The notes under the pieces are model-generated. The model had not been told where the DNA came from. It worked only from the letters and a program-made list of their open reading frames with translations, and searched no databases. Of a stretch of 64,000 nucleotides of DNA, positions 29,021-38,495 are shown piece after piece (the first letter of the stretch is position 1; every line of letters starts with the position of its first letter). The position numbers and the translations under genes are program-made. This stretch comes from Comamonadaceae bacterium (GTDB lineage Bacteria > Pseudomonadota > Gammaproteobacteria > Burkholderiales > Burkholderiaceae_C): NCBI GenBank assembly GCA_015999985.1, contig JAECRA010000004.1, positions 1-64,000 of the forward strand. The letters are read 5' to 3'.

Positions 29021-29503
29021 ATGAACACCCGATGGAAGCCCAGTGTCACTGTTGCGGCGGTGATAGAGCGTGATGGAAATTACCTGCTCGTGGAAGAACA
29101 TACCGCTGACGGCCTGCGCCTGAATACCCCCGCCGGCCACCTTGAGCCCGGTGAATCTCCCCTGGAGGGAGCCATTCGGGAAACGCTGGAAGAATCTGGC
29201 CATGTCTTTACGCCCACCGCCCTGCTGGGCATCTACATGGCTGCGAGCAATGACACCCAGGGCCAGCCCACCAGCTGGATGCGAATCGCCTTCTGCGGTC
29301 ACGCCATAGAGTCTGTCCCTGCGCAAGCGCTGGACGACGGCATAGTCCGCGCCATCTGGATGACCCCCGCAGAAATTGAAGCCAGCCAAGCGCGCCATCG
29401 AAGCCAACTGGTCTGGCGATGTGTTCAAGATCATATGGCGGGCAAGCGCTTTGACCTGTCGGCCGTGGTGATGGATGTCAGTGCGCTCAAGCCGCCGATA
29501 TAG
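29021..29503 (+). CDS. NUDIX hydrolase (NudJ/phosphatase-like)
   Basis: A 160-residue NUDIX enzyme that hydrolyses a nucleoside diphosphate derivative. The NUDIX box reads GHLEPGESPLEGAIRETLEE and SG, matching GX5EX7REUXEEXGU. The N-terminal strand KPSVTVAAVIERDGNYLLVEE and the following region resemble NudJ, a thiamine pyrophosphate and nucleotide phosphatase usually encoded beside mnmA. Here a TSUP gene separates it from mnmA. The ATG at 29021 is chosen over longer in-frame starts. Confidence 0.87.
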   Translation: MNTRWKPSVTVAAVIERDGNYLLVEEHTADGLRLNTPAGHLEPGESPLEGAIRETLEESGHVFTPTALLGIYMAASNDTQGQPTSWMRIAFCGHAIESVPAQALDDGIVRAIWMTPAEIEASQARHRSQLVWRCVQDHMAGKRFDLSAVVMDVSALKPPI

Positions 29504-29608
29504 AGAAGTGCTGGAGCGGAAGTCCGCCGGCGCACCATTTGAGCGCATTGGAGCGCTGAATCGACCTCCAGACACGATCGCCTGACTTGCACACCTGAAG
29601 AACCCCGC

Positions 29609-30361
29609 ATGGACCCCCTAGCTTCCTTTCTGCTGCTTTCCACCGCTGCATTTGGCGCCGGCGTGCTCAACGCCATTGCCGGCGGCGGCACCTTTTTGAC
29701 CTTCCCGGCCCTGGTATGGACGGGCGTGCCCCCTATTGCTGCCAACGCTACCAGCGCGCTGGCCGTCAGCCCCGGCTACCTGGGCAGCACGCTGGGTTTC
29801 CGGGCTGAACTGGCAGCACTGCCCCGAGCCCTGATCGTGCGCGAGCTGCTGTTGAGCGCGATTGGCGGCGTCGCGGGGGCCTTGCTCCTGCTGGTCACGC
29901 CCGCCAAGGTGTTTGCCGGAGTGGTGCCCTGGCTTCTGTTGTTTGCAACGGTGTTGTTCGCGTTCGGCCCCGCCCTTTCCCGTTGGGCTGGCGGCGAAAA
30001 CGGCATCCTGGCAGGGTGGCGCAAACCGGCTCTGCTGGCGGTAGCCATCTATGGCGGCTACTTCAATGGTGGCCTGGGCATCCTGCTGATGGCTTTGTAT
30101 TTGCTGTGCGGCGAGCAGCGCATGCACACCGTGAACGCGCTCAAGAATCTGAACTCATTCGTGCTTTCAATCGTTTCCGTGATTGCGTTCGCCCTTGGGG
30201 GAGCCATCGTATGGAAGCAAGCTTTGCTGATGGCCGTGTTCGCCACCCTCGGAGGCTTGGCCGGTGCGCGCCTGGCCCGTAGCCTGTCACCCCGCGTGGT
30301 GCGCGCCATTGTGATCACGACCGGACTGGTGATGAGCGTATTGTTCTTCATCCGCGCGTAA
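29609..30361 (+). CDS. TauE/SafE (TSUP) family membrane protein
   Basis: A second 250-residue TSUP member. It contains the conserved first helix GVLNAIAGGGTFLTFPAL and the second-repeat motif IYGGYFNGGLGILLMAL, with about eight hydrophobic segments. It differs from the copy at 6697-7455 in most positions, so they are not recent duplicates. It lies 28 bp upstream of mnmA and may share its transcript. Substrate unknown; anionic sulfur compounds are typical for the family. Confidence 0.85.
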   Translation: MDPLASFLLLSTAAFGAGVLNAIAGGGTFLTFPALVWTGVPPIAANATSALAVSPGYLGSTLGFRAELAALPRALIVRELLLSAIGGVAGALLLLVTPAKVFAGVVPWLLLFATVLFAFGPALSRWAGGENGILAGWRKPALLAVAIYGGYFNGGLGILLMALYLLCGEQRMHTVNALKNLNSFVLSIVSVIAFALGGAIVWKQALLMAVFATLGGLAGARLARSLSPRVVRAIVITTGLVMSVLFFIRA

Positions 30362-30388
30362 TATTGACTCCGGTCGGATAATCGGGAT

Positions 30389-31576
30389 ATGTCCAAACAT
30401 CGCATCGTCGTCGGCCTATCGGGCGGCGTGGATTCCGCCGTTACTGCCTACCTGCTGAAAAAGGCGGGTCATGAGGTGGTCGGCATTTTCATGAAAAACT
30501 GGGAAGATGACGACGACAGCGAATACTGCTCTTCCAACGTCGACTTCGTAGACGCTGCTGCGGTGGCCGATGTGATCGGCATCGAAATTGAGCACGTCAA
30601 CTTCGCCAGCGAATACAAAGACCGAGTATTTGCAGAATTCCTACGCGAATACCAGGCGGGCCGCACGCCCAATCCAGATGTGCTGTGCAACGCCGAGATC
30701 AAATTCAAGGCCTTCCTGGATCACGCCATGCGGTTGGGTGCGGAGAAAATTGCTACGGGCCACTATGCCCGCGTGCGTTACAACGAATCGCGCGCAAGGC
30801 ACGAGTTGCTCAAGGGTCTGGACCCCAGCAAGGACCAGAGCTATTTCCTGCACCGCTTGAACCAGGCACAACTGGCCAAAACCATGTTTCCGGTCGGCGA
30901 ACTGCACAAGACCGAGGTGCGGCAAATTGCCATGGAGATCGGCCTGCCGAACGCCAAGAAGAAGGATTCCACGGGAATCTGCTTCATCGGCGAGCGGCCG
31001 TTTCGCGAGTTCCTCAACCGCTACCTGCAAAGCAAGCCGGGCCCGATCAAGGACGAACGGGAACGCACCATCGGCCAGCACGTCGGTCTTTCGTTCTACA
31101 CCCTTGGCCAGCGTCAAGGTCTGGGGATAGGCGGGATCAAGGAAAAGGGCGAAGCCCGGGGGGGCGGCGAGCACGCGCCCTGGTTTGTGGCCCGCAAGGA
31201 CATGGCGCGCAATATCCTTTATGCCGTCCAGGGACATGATCATCCGTGGCTGCTCTCGCATGAGCTGGTCTTTGAAGATGCCTCCTGGACCGCCGATGAA
31301 GCCGCTGAACCAGGCCTTCTGACCGCCAAGACGCGTTACCGCCAGCAGGACGCAGTCTGCACGCTTTCAATGGGCGATTCGCCAAGTGCGTTTCGGCTGA
31401 ATTTTGCTGAAGCGCAATGGGCGGTCACACCGGGCCAGAGCGCTGTGCTGTACGACGGCGAGGTGTGCCTGGGTGGTGGAGTGATTGCGTCAACGCCCGA
31501 ACTCCTGAAAGAACGCAGCGTGCCGGAAAAACCGGCTCGTCGGCGGCCTGCTCTTCTGGGCAGTGGTGTTCGATAG
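30389..31576 (+). CDS. mnmA: tRNA-specific 2-thiouridylase MnmA
   Basis: Catalyses ATP- and sulfur-dependent 2-thiolation of the wobble uridine in tRNA for Lys, Glu and Gln. The PP-loop [14 protein letters not shown] is at 10-23. The catalytic Cys100 in [12 protein letters not shown] and the partner Cys198 in [12 protein letters not shown] are both conserved. A HYARV and KDQSYFL segment follow as expected. The protein has 395 aa with a slightly extended, Arg-rich C-terminus. Confidence 0.96.
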   Translation: MSKHRIVVGLSGGVDSAVTAYLLKKAGHEVVGIFMKNWEDDDDSEYCSSNVDFVDAAAVADVIGIEIEHVNFASEYKDRVFAEFLREYQAGRTPNPDVLCNAEIKFKAFLDHAMRLGAEKIATGHYARVRYNESRARHELLKGLDPSKDQSYFLHRLNQAQLAKTMFPVGELHKTEVRQIAMEIGLPNAKKKDSTGICFIGERPFREFLNRYLQSKPGPIKDERERTIGQHVGLSFYTLGQRQGLGIGGIKEKGEARGGGEHAPWFVARKDMARNILYAVQGHDHPWLLSHELVFEDASWTADEAAEPGLLTAKTRYRQQDAVCTLSMGDSPSAFRLNFAEAQWAVTPGQSAVLYDGEVCLGGGVIASTPELLKERSVPEKPARRRPALLGSGVR

Positions 31577-31655
31577 GCTCGCAGCTTTGCCTCTAAAGGG
31601 TATTAACACGCTCTAGTGGTGAGCGCCAGCACATCACACGCTCACGTGTCTCGGT

Positions 31656-32372
31656 TTACATACCCACACTGGCACCAAATAACCGGCCAATGAGCGCAGA
31701 AGCCCCCATGGCCAGTGCCCCCCAGAAGAGCACGCGCGTGGCGCCAGGTTTCCAAGGCGCGCCGCCCAGCTTGGCGCCTAGTGCACCCAGCAAGCCAAGT
31801 ACCAGCAAGGTGGAGGCGATCAGCGCCGCTTCCAGACCCGGCCCGTTGTAGAGCAAGACCATCAAAATAGGGCAAAGCGCGCCTGCAGTGAATGCGCCCG
31901 CAGATGCCAACGCCGCTTGCAAGGGTCGAGCTGCATTGTTTTCATGGATGCCCAATTCATCTCGCAGGTGGGCATTCAAGGCGTTGTGCGCGGTCAGTTC
32001 GCGCGCCACTTGGGTGGCCAGTTCTTTCGATAGACCACGGCGCTGGTATATGCCGACGAGTTCGAGCAACTCCACGTCAGGCTCCCTATCCAACTCGAGT
32101 TGTTCCTTGTCGCGGTCTGCTTTCTCAGAATCGGCCTGTGAGCTAACGGAGACATATTCGCCTGCCGCCATGGAAAACGCACCAGCCGTCAACCCGGCCG
32201 CTGCGGTCAGCAGCAAGGTGTGCGTGTCCGCCCCCGTGGCGACCATACCCACGACCAATCCACTGGTGGAGATCAGCCCGTCGTTGGCGCCCAGAACCGC
32301 TGCGCGCAACCAGCCGGTCTTGTGGACATAGTGGATATCGGGATGGGCTTCGGGAGCGATGTGACGTGGCAT
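31656..32372 (-). CDS. VIT1/CCC1 family transporter-like membrane protein
   Basis: A 238-residue member of the vacuolar iron transporter family, implicated in iron or manganese movement. The first helix has GANDGLISTSGLVVGM and the second FSMAAGEYVSVSSQ, both diagnostic. A charged cytoplasmic region rich in Glu/Asp/Arg follows (about 80-130, metal-binding in plant VIT1), then three more hydrophobic helices. It converges with mnmA and follows the channel gene below. Confidence 0.9.
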   Translation of the reverse strand: MPRHIAPEAHPDIHYVHKTGWLRAAVLGANDGLISTSGLVVGMVATGADTHTLLLTAAAGLTAGAFSMAAGEYVSVSSQADSEKADRDKEQLELDREPDVELLELVGIYQRRGLSKELATQVARELTAHNALNAHLRDELGIHENNAARPLQAALASAGAFTAGALCPILMVLLYNGPGLEAALIASTLLVLGLLGALGAKLGGAPWKPGATRVLFWGALAMGASALIGRLFGASVGM

Positions 32373-32400
32373 TTAAAAAACGAGTAGTCAGGAAAAGATC

Positions 32401-33423
32401 CTATGAACGAGGCCCCGCTGGAAGGTCGTTGCTCGCCACCGCCATGACGGCCACCGGCTCGGGCTCGAGCAGGCTGCCTCCTCGCCAACCCTTCCAGGTA
32501 GCCGCTCCCATGGCCATAGTCACCAGAGTCGCGAATGCCAGGAAAATGATGGCCGGAGCTTCCATGGCAGGATGTTGAACGGCCAAGCGGAGCGTCAGCG
32601 AGGCCAGCGCAGCCAAAGGAAATCCAAGAGCCCAGAAACTCATCGAGAAGGGCTGCGCCAGCATCCGGCGCACCAACTGCAAGCTCCAGAGCAGGAAGAA
32701 CAGAGCTACGCCCCAGCACATCCATGCCAGGATGATCGGCCCGCCCATCTGCAGCACGGCAGAGCCCACGACTGAGGGCGGCGCCACGCATATGAAAGTG
32801 ATGGGCAGCATGCGCTCAGCCCACAAACCCTGCGAGGCCACCCGCGCGAAGATCAACGCAAGCACCACGGGCCACAACAGCACCCCTACACCAAACTGAG
32901 CCGCCGCCCAGAGACCGGCGTCCAAGCTGCTGCCCGCCAGCGGCGCCAACACATTGCCCACGACAGGAATCAACAGCGCAGGTGTGAAGCTGGTCCAACT
33001 GAGCCCAGCCGACTTTTCTGCATTGAGCCAGCGCGTCAGCACCCAAAGAGTGACGCCAAACTGCATCAAGGAACCAGTCCACCACAAGATCGCCAACCAG
33101 GCGCTGGTGCCCAATAACGACACGCCGCAAGTAGCCAGCAGAATCAAGGACACCGGGATCGTGGCCACAAACGCGTGGCGCACGGGATGTTTCAAATCAG
33201 CCGCCAGGGCTTCGGGGTAAAGCTGCCAGCGCCGCCACGACACCACCGCCAGCACCACGAAGATCAGCGCAGCCGCCGCTGCCAGCAGCATCGCGCCAGC
33301 GCCTGCCACCTCGCCCATCAGGGGGGTAGCCCGTCCCCACGCCAATGACAAGCCCGCCAGCCCCATGACGAGCGCAAACCAATTAAGGCCTATGTATTTG
33401 AGTGCGTCCGGACGTTGAGCCAT
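32401..33423 (-). CDS. SLAC1/TehA-type (TDT family) anion channel or transporter
   Basis: A 340-residue membrane protein with about ten hydrophobic helices. The N-terminus ([19 protein letters not shown]) and [16 protein letters not shown] match the tellurite-resistance/dicarboxylate transporter family, including the SLAC1-like anion channels. A plausible link to sulfur metabolism is that yeast Ssu1 in this family exports sulfite, and the sulfate locus starts just upstream on the other strand. The ligand cannot be read directly. Spacing to the VIT gene is 28 bp. Confidence 0.8.
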   Translation of the reverse strand: MAQRPDALKYIGLNWFALVMGLAGLSLAWGRATPLMGEVAGAGAMLLAAAAALIFVVLAVVSWRRWQLYPEALAADLKHPVRHAFVATIPVSLILLATCGVSLLGTSAWLAILWWTGSLMQFGVTLWVLTRWLNAEKSAGLSWTSFTPALLIPVVGNVLAPLAGSSLDAGLWAAAQFGVGVLLWPVVLALIFARVASQGLWAERMLPITFICVAPPSVVGSAVLQMGGPIILAWMCWGVALFFLLWSLQLVRRMLAQPFSMSFWALGFPLAALASLTLRLAVQHPAMEAPAIIFLAFATLVTMAMGAATWKGWRGGSLLEPEPVAVMAVASNDLPAGPRS

Positions 33424-33521
33424 TCAACCATGATGCCACGGATCGAACGCTCTATTTTTAATAGCGTCAGATATTTGCATGCCTATGTTTTAAAAGGACT
33501 TTTATCTCAACCCCTGTCAAA

Positions 33522-33560
33522 TCGAATAAGCAAACAAAAAAACAGTAGTTCCAAGAATAA
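33522..33560. promoter_or_regulatory. A-rich motif upstream of sbp1, candidate CysB-type site
   Basis: TCGAATAAG is followed by an A-rich tract, then CAGTAGTT and AAGAATAAG. A closely similar arrangement starts at 36407 ahead of the second sbp gene. CysB, the LysR-family activator of sulfate uptake, binds A/T-rich sites upstream of such promoters, so this is a candidate activator site. The core ATAAG followed by A-runs is shared; no precise consensus match is claimed. Confidence 0.45.
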
Positions 33561-33615
33561 GAGTTGGCGAACAAAGATCACGGCCTTGCTCGCACATATC
33601 TTCAAGGAGTCCCGC

Positions 33616-34635
33616 ATGTCATTTGCAACCTCGCGCCGCCTGGCTCTGACCGGCCTGTTCGCCTTGGCGACGACGCCGTATGCGCTTGCGCAGCAGCCCG
33701 CCACGGTCACCCTTCTCAATGTCAGCTACGACCCGACTCGCGAGCTGTATGTCGAGTTCAACAAAGCCTTCGCAGCCCATTGGAAGGCGCAAAACGGCCA
33801 AAACGTGGTGATCAAGCAATCCCACGGCGGCTCTGGCAAGCAAGCCCGGTCGATCATTGACGGCCTGGAAGCGGACGTCGCCACCCTGGGGCTGGCACCG
33901 GACATCAACGCCTTGGTCAAGAACGGCGGCTGGGTCGCTGCGGATTGGCAAAAGCGCCTGCCGCACAACGCAGCGCCTTACACCTCAACCATTGTGTTCT
34001 TGGTCAAAAAAGGCAACCCAAAAGGCGTGAAGGATTGGAACGATCTGATCAAGCCTGGTGTGGCCGTCATCACGCCCAATCCCAAGACTTCAGCGGGCGC
34101 ACAGTGGAACTATCTGGCTGCCTGGGAATACGGTAGGCGCAAGTTCGGCGGCGACGAGCAAGCCAAATCTTTCGTGCAAAAGGTCTATAGCAATGTCCCA
34201 GTGCTGGACACTGGCGCCCGTGGTTCCACCATCACCTTTGCCCAACGAAACGTGGGAGATGTGCTGCTGGCCTGGGAGAACGAAGCCTTCCTGGTTCTCA
34301 AGGAATTCGGTGCCGACAGGTTCGAGATCGTTGTGCCTTCGGTCAGCATCGTGGCCGAACCCACTGTCGCCGTCGTGGACAAGAACGTTGACAAGCACGG
34401 GACCCGGGCAGTGGCGCAAGCCTACCTGAAGTATCTCTACACAGAAGACGGCCAGGACATTGCGGGCAAGCACTTCTACCGCCCCGCAGTTTCCGACAAG
34501 GCCAAGGCCAAGTACGCCCCTCAGTTCCCGAAACTGACCTTGTTCACCATCGACCAAGCCTTCGGCGGCTGGAACAACGCTGGCAAGCACTTTGCCGACG
34601 GTGGCAGCTTCGATCAGATCTACACGCAGAAGTAA
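33616..34635 (+). CDS. sbp: Sulfate/thiosulfate ABC transporter periplasmic binding protein (first copy)
   Basis: A 339-residue periplasmic receptor for sulfate or thiosulfate that feeds CysTWA. The signal peptide ends near YALAQQ. The family blocks [35 protein letters not shown] and [14 protein letters not shown] are present, as is [10 protein letters not shown]. The ATG at 33616 has AAGGAG eight bases upstream. It is followed, with a one-base overlap, by a 32-codon membrane mini-protein gene. Divergent in sequence from the second copy, so ligand specificity may differ. Confidence 0.93.
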   Translation: MSFATSRRLALTGLFALATTPYALAQQPATVTLLNVSYDPTRELYVEFNKAFAAHWKAQNGQNVVIKQSHGGSGKQARSIIDGLEADVATLGLAPDINALVKNGGWVAADWQKRLPHNAAPYTSTIVFLVKKGNPKGVKDWNDLIKPGVAVITPNPKTSAGAQWNYLAAWEYGRRKFGGDEQAKSFVQKVYSNVPVLDTGARGSTITFAQRNVGDVLLAWENEAFLVLKEFGADRFEIVVPSVSIVAEPTVAVVDKNVDKHGTRAVAQAYLKYLYTEDGQDIAGKHFYRPAVSDKAKAKYAPQFPKLTLFTIDQAFGGWNNAGKHFADGGSFDQIYTQK

Positions 34636-34733
34636 TGCATCCCGAACCTCCTCGCCGAATCACCCGCCTGGAGATGGCCACGTACATTGTGCTGGCCATT
34701 GTGATGCTGGTTATGGGCCTGCTGGCGAGTTAG
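34635..34733 (+). CDS. 32-residue single-helix membrane mini-protein, coupled to sbp
   Basis: A 32-codon reading frame starts inside the sbp stop codon (TAATG, overlap of one base at 34635). It encodes a short charged head ([14 protein letters not shown]) followed by an uninterrupted hydrophobic helix of about 17 residues (TYIVLAIVMLVMGLLAS), a classic small membrane-protein profile. The stop-start overlap implies translational coupling. It is too short for standard gene callers. I do not recognise the family; an association with the sulfate transporter or a sulfur-starvation role is inference. Confidence 0.55.
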   Translation: MHPEPPRRITRLEMATYIVLAIVMLVMGLLAS

Positions 34734-34846
34734 GCAGCGCAAACGCCATACGCGCTCAAGAGATTTCCAAGACACCTCTCATGAGCTTCGAAGTGACGAC
34801 CCCTGCCCTATCACCGCAAGGTGCCGCCCGTTATAAAGGACTGAAG

Positions 34847-35791
34847 ATGACACAGACCTCCGCGCCCGACCTGCCTCGCACATTGGAAGTCGGCCCCATC
34901 GTCGAAGAACTGCGCAACGCCCGCGTGGAATGGCGCCTCGCGCGTGGCCGGTCTCTAGAGCCGAGAGGCCGCGAGTTGCCCTCCCGGGACGTCTTGCGCA
35001 AGTTGATGGCCGAGCTTCACGGACTACTTTTCCCCATGCGCCTGGGTCCGCCGGACCTGCGCCAGGAGGCAGAAGACTTCTATGTGGGCTCCACCCTTGA
35101 CAAGGTCTTGCACACCTTGGCGGAACAGGTACGCCTGGAGTTGAATCACTCCGCACGACATGCCCATTTGTCGCCACGCGAGACAGACGAACGCGCTGAT
35201 CACATCGTGCGCCAGTTTGCCTGGTCATTGCCCGGCACGCGGCGCCTCCTGGACACCGATGTGCTGGCCGCCTATCACGGAGATCCGGCTGCGCACAGCG
35301 TCGACGAAGTGCTGCTTTGCTACCCGGGCGTGCACGCCATCATCAACCACAGATTGGCTCACACCCTGCAAGGGCTGGGAGCCACCATGCTGGCGCGCTT
35401 GATCGCGGAACTTTCACACGGCGCCACCGGCATTGACATTCACCCAGGCGCTTCCATTGGCGGGTCCTTCTTCATCGATCACGGCACCGCTGTAGTCATA
35501 GGCGAGACCGCCATCATCGGTGAGCGCGTGCGCATTTACCAGGCAGTCACATTAGGTGCGAAGAGTTTTCCGCTGGATGCCACCGGCCAGTTGAAGAAGG
35601 GACTACCCCGCCATCCCAAGTTGGAAGACGACGTGGTGGTCTACGCCGGTGCCACTGTGCTGGGGCGCGTCACGATTGGTCAGGGCGCCATCATTGGCGG
35701 GAATTTGTGGATCACGCATGACGTGCCTGCCGGCGCGCATCTGACTCAGGCGAATTCACGCCAGAGCGAAGCAGAACTGACCGACTCTTAG
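34847..35791 (+). CDS. Serine O-acetyltransferase, EpsC/SrpH type
   Basis: A 314-residue serine acetyltransferase making O-acetylserine, the carbon acceptor for cysteine synthesis. The catalytic left-handed beta-helix of hexapeptide repeats includes GIDIHPGASIGGSFFIDHG, VVIGETAIIGERVRI and YQAVTLGAKSF, ending with NLWITHDVPAGAHL. The helical N-terminal domain is longer than in CysE, as in EpsC/SrpH. The ATG at 34847 is preceded by AAAGGA; an in-frame ATG at 34781 is a weaker option. Location in a sulfate uptake locus fits regulation by sulfur demand. Confidence 0.88.
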   Translation: MTQTSAPDLPRTLEVGPIVEELRNARVEWRLARGRSLEPRGRELPSRDVLRKLMAELHGLLFPMRLGPPDLRQEAEDFYVGSTLDKVLHTLAEQVRLELNHSARHAHLSPRETDERADHIVRQFAWSLPGTRRLLDTDVLAAYHGDPAAHSVDEVLLCYPGVHAIINHRLAHTLQGLGATMLARLIAELSHGATGIDIHPGASIGGSFFIDHGTAVVIGETAIIGERVRIYQAVTLGAKSFPLDATGQLKKGLPRHPKLEDDVVVYAGATVLGRVTIGQGAIIGGNLWITHDVPAGAHLTQANSRQSEAELTDS

Positions 35792-35842
35792 AACGAACAG
35801 CTCTTTCCCACCTTTCGGAGCTTCAAGATTGAGAGATGTCAT

Positions 35843-36391
35843 ATGCCCTACCCTACCGTCGTCATCGTGCCCGGATGGCACAACTCCGGCCCCAGGCACT
35901 GGCAAAGCCTTTGGCACCAATGCCTGCAGCGCTCTGTCCGTGTGGAACAGGCGGACTGGCGCCACCCACTGCGCAAGCCGTGGGTAGAGCGCCTGGTCCA
36001 AACCATCGAACAGACTGAAGGCACGCTCCTCATCGCTGCGCACAGCCTGGGATGCATCACTACTGCGCACCTTCCGGCCTCAGCCCAGACACGCATCCAT
36101 GGCGCGCTGCTGGTGGCGCCTGCAGACCCGGAAAACCGCAGCGCACTGGCTGATTTCGCACCGGTGCCCCGCAAAAGGCTGCAGTTTCCCAGCATTGTGG
36201 TGGGCAGCTCCAACGACCCTTATTGCCCGGTCGCGCAAACCAGCCACTATGCCCATGCCTGGGGAAGCCGCCTGGTGCTGCTGGACAAATCTGGGCACAT
36301 CAATGTGGAGTCAGGGCACGGGGACTGGCCTTTTGGTCTGAAATTGCTAAAAAACTTGGGCGCATCGCCGCTTCTGCGCCAAGCCGCCTGA
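35843..36391 (+). CDS. RBBP9/YdeN family alpha/beta hydrolase
   Basis: A 182-residue small serine hydrolase of the RBBP9/YdeN family. The N-terminal VVIVPGWHNSGPRHW, nucleophile elbow IAAHSLGC, acid in VGSSNDPYC and histidine in GHINVESGHGDWP give a complete triad. The family's natural substrates are largely unknown. It sits between the serine acetyltransferase and the second sbp, and may be transcribed with the former. Cytoplasmic; no signal peptide. Confidence 0.88.
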   Translation: MPYPTVVIVPGWHNSGPRHWQSLWHQCLQRSVRVEQADWRHPLRKPWVERLVQTIEQTEGTLLIAAHSLGCITTAHLPASAQTRIHGALLVAPADPENRSALADFAPVPRKRLQFPSIVVGSSNDPYCPVAQTSHYAHAWGSRLVLLDKSGHINVESGHGDWPFGLKLLKNLGASPLLRQAA

Positions 36392-36406
36392 GTCTTTATA
36401 CGAATT

Positions 36407-36443
36407 TCGAATAAGAACACAAAAACAAAGTCGTTTGAATTAG
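36407..36443. promoter_or_regulatory. A-rich motif upstream of sbp2, candidate CysB-type site
   Basis: TCGAATAAG, an A-rich tract, then CAAAGTCGTTTGAATTAG, beginning 89 bp upstream of the second sbp gene. It closely follows the motif at 33522-33560 in order and spacing. Shared motif at two sulfur-transport promoters suggests a common activator, CysB or a paralogue. Confidence 0.45.
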
Positions 36444-36495
36444 AAGGGCCGACTCTGACAATTCTTCATCGTTGTCTCGTTACCTTTCCAATTCC

Positions 36496-37488
36496 ATGAA
36501 AACGACTCTAAAACTGACTCTGGGCGCCATCGGCTTCAGCCTGGCTTCGCTGGCCTCTGCTCAGACACTGCTCAACGTTTCCTACGATGTGGCGCGAGAG
36601 TTCTACAAGGACATCAACCCCGCTTTCATTGCGCACTATAAAAAAACGACCGGCAAAGATCTCAAGATCGACCAGTCGCACGCGGGCTCGAGCGCCCAGG
36701 CGCGCGCCGTGGCAGACGGCCTGGAGGCCGATGTGGTGACCTTCAACACCACCACCGACATTGACTTCCTGGCTGAAAAAGGCGTGGTCGCCAAAGACTG
36801 GCGCGCCAAGTTTCCAAACGGAGCTGCCCCGACCACATCCACCATGCTGTTCCTGGTGCGCAACGGCAACCCCAAGAACATCAAGGACTGGGACGATCTG
36901 GTCAAACCGGGCGTACAGGTGGTGGTGGTCAACCCTAAAACCGGAGGCAACGGCCGATTGGCCTACCTTGCAGCCTGGGGACAAGTCCGCGCCAAGGGGG
37001 GGACTGATGCACAGGCGCTGGACTACGTGACGCGGCTGTACAAGAACGTGCCTGTGCTGGCACGTGGTGGACGTGATGCCACTGGTGTGTTCCTGCAGCG
37101 CAATATCGGCGACGTGCTGATCACCTTTGAATCCGAAGTGGTTTCGGTGGATAAGGAATTCGGCTCCGGCAAAGTCGATGCCATTCACCCCAGCGCCAGC
37201 GTGATCGCTGAAAACCCCGTAGCCGTCGTCGAGCGCACGGTCAACAAGAAAGGCACGGCTGCAGAAGCCAAGGCTTACCTTGATTTCCTCTACACGCCAG
37301 AAGCGCAGGAAATCGCCGCCAAGCACAACATCCGTCCTCGCAACGAAGCTGTGCTCAAGAAGAACCCGCAGTTCAAGCCGATCAAGCTGTTCACCGTGGA
37401 CCAGTACTTCGGCTCGCTCGGCGAAGCTCAGAAAGTGCACTTCAACGACGGTGGCCAGTTCGACAAGCTCTACACGCCCGGCAAGTGA
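36496..37488 (+). CDS. sbp: Sulfate/thiosulfate ABC transporter periplasmic binding protein (second copy)
   Basis: A 330-residue periplasmic sulfate-binding protein. The signal peptide ends SLASAQ. The family blocks LLNVSYDVAREFYKDINP, QSHAGSSAQARAVADG, ADVVTFNTTTDIDFL and FLVRNGNPKNIKDWDD are conserved, as is GDVLITFESE. The ATG at 36496 gives a standard signal peptide; a TTG at 36472 is possible but less likely. It begins the sbp-cysT-cysW-cysA order. It is closer to canonical Sbp than the first copy in the DIDFL region. Confidence 0.94.
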   Translation: MKTTLKLTLGAIGFSLASLASAQTLLNVSYDVAREFYKDINPAFIAHYKKTTGKDLKIDQSHAGSSAQARAVADGLEADVVTFNTTTDIDFLAEKGVVAKDWRAKFPNGAAPTTSTMLFLVRNGNPKNIKDWDDLVKPGVQVVVVNPKTGGNGRLAYLAAWGQVRAKGGTDAQALDYVTRLYKNVPVLARGGRDATGVFLQRNIGDVLITFESEVVSVDKEFGSGKVDAIHPSASVIAENPVAVVERTVNKKGTAAEAKAYLDFLYTPEAQEIAAKHNIRPRNEAVLKKNPQFKPIKLFTVDQYFGSLGEAQKVHFNDGGQFDKLYTPGK

Positions 37489-37532
37489 TGAACGGATGAC
37501 CGCGCCGATGCGCGGCCAGGTTAATTAACGAC

Positions 37533-37560
37533 GACAGCGGCCAGGAAACGGCCCGCTGTC
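37533..37560 (+). other. Intercistronic hairpin between sbp and cysT
   Basis: A perfect 8-bp stem GACAGCGG / CCGCTGTC with a GC-rich loop lies in the 143-bp gap between sbp and cysT. There is no T-run after it, so it is not a standard terminator. In transport operons such a hairpin can stabilise the upstream binding-protein message and raise its level above the membrane components. Confidence 0.45.
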
Positions 37561-37631
37561 TGCTGCCAATACGCCAAGGCGCCGATGCGGCGAGCAGCCG
37601 TCGTTCGCCCACATACACCCAAGACAACCCC

Positions 37632-38495
37632 ATGTCCTCCACTGCCACCCTTGCAGCGCCTCGTCGCCGAGCCGTGCGGCGCGTGCTGCCCGGCTTCAAC
37701 CTCACCTTGGGCTACACCCTGCTGTACCTGAGCCTGATCGTGTTGATACCGCTGTCCGCACTGGTCTTCAAGACGTTGACGATGACCTGGGCCGAATTCT
37801 GGACCGCCATCTCGGCGCCACGCGTCGTGGCCTCATACAAATTGACTTTTGGCGCATCGTTTCTCGCCGCCTCCATCAACGCGGTCGCTGGCCTGTTGAT
37901 CGCCTGGGTGCTCGTGCGCTATGAATTTCCAGGCAAGAAGATCGCCGATGCGCTGGTAGATCTTCCGTTTGCCCTGCCCACCGCGGTGGCCGGCATTGCC
38001 CTGACAGCCATCCTGGCAGGCAACGGCTGGATCGGCCAGTACCTGGAGCCGATGGGCATACAGCTGGCATTCAAGCCCGGAGGTATCGTGGTGGCGCTCA
38101 TCTTCATCGGCTTGCCCTTTGTCGTGCGCACCGTGCAACCGGTATTGGAAGACACTGAAAAAGAGCTTGAAGAGGCCGCTGCGTGCCTGGGTGCCAACCG
38201 CTGGCAAACCTTCTGGCGCGTGATTTTCCCGGCCATCGCACCTGCTCTGCTGACCGGTTTTGCCATGGCCTTCGCCCGCGCGGTCGGTGAATACGGCTCC
38301 GTTATTTTCATCGCCGGCAACATGCCCATGATCTCTGAGATCACCCCGCTCATCATCATAGGCAAGCTGGAGCAGTACGACTACGCAGGCGCTACCGCCG
38401 TCGCTTCGGTGATGCTGCTGATCTCATTCATCTTGCTGCTGATCATCAATGGCCTGCAGGCCTGGGGACGGCGCCGCTATGGGAGCGCATCATGA
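37632..38495 (+). CDS. cysT: Sulfate ABC transporter permease CysT
   Basis: A 287-residue inner-membrane permease of the sulfate/thiosulfate importer. About six hydrophobic helices are visible. The coupling EAA-like loop [21 protein letters not shown] and the motif [14 protein letters not shown] are typical of CysT (CysU). The stop overlaps the cysW start by 4 bp (ATGA), indicating co-translation. Confidence 0.95.
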   Translation: MSSTATLAAPRRRAVRRVLPGFNLTLGYTLLYLSLIVLIPLSALVFKTLTMTWAEFWTAISAPRVVASYKLTFGASFLAASINAVAGLLIAWVLVRYEFPGKKIADALVDLPFALPTAVAGIALTAILAGNGWIGQYLEPMGIQLAFKPGGIVVALIFIGLPFVVRTVQPVLEDTEKELEEAAACLGANRWQTFWRVIFPAIAPALLTGFAMAFARAVGEYGSVIFIAGNMPMISEITPLIIIGKLEQYDYAGATAVASVMLLISFILLLIINGLQAWGRRRYGSAS

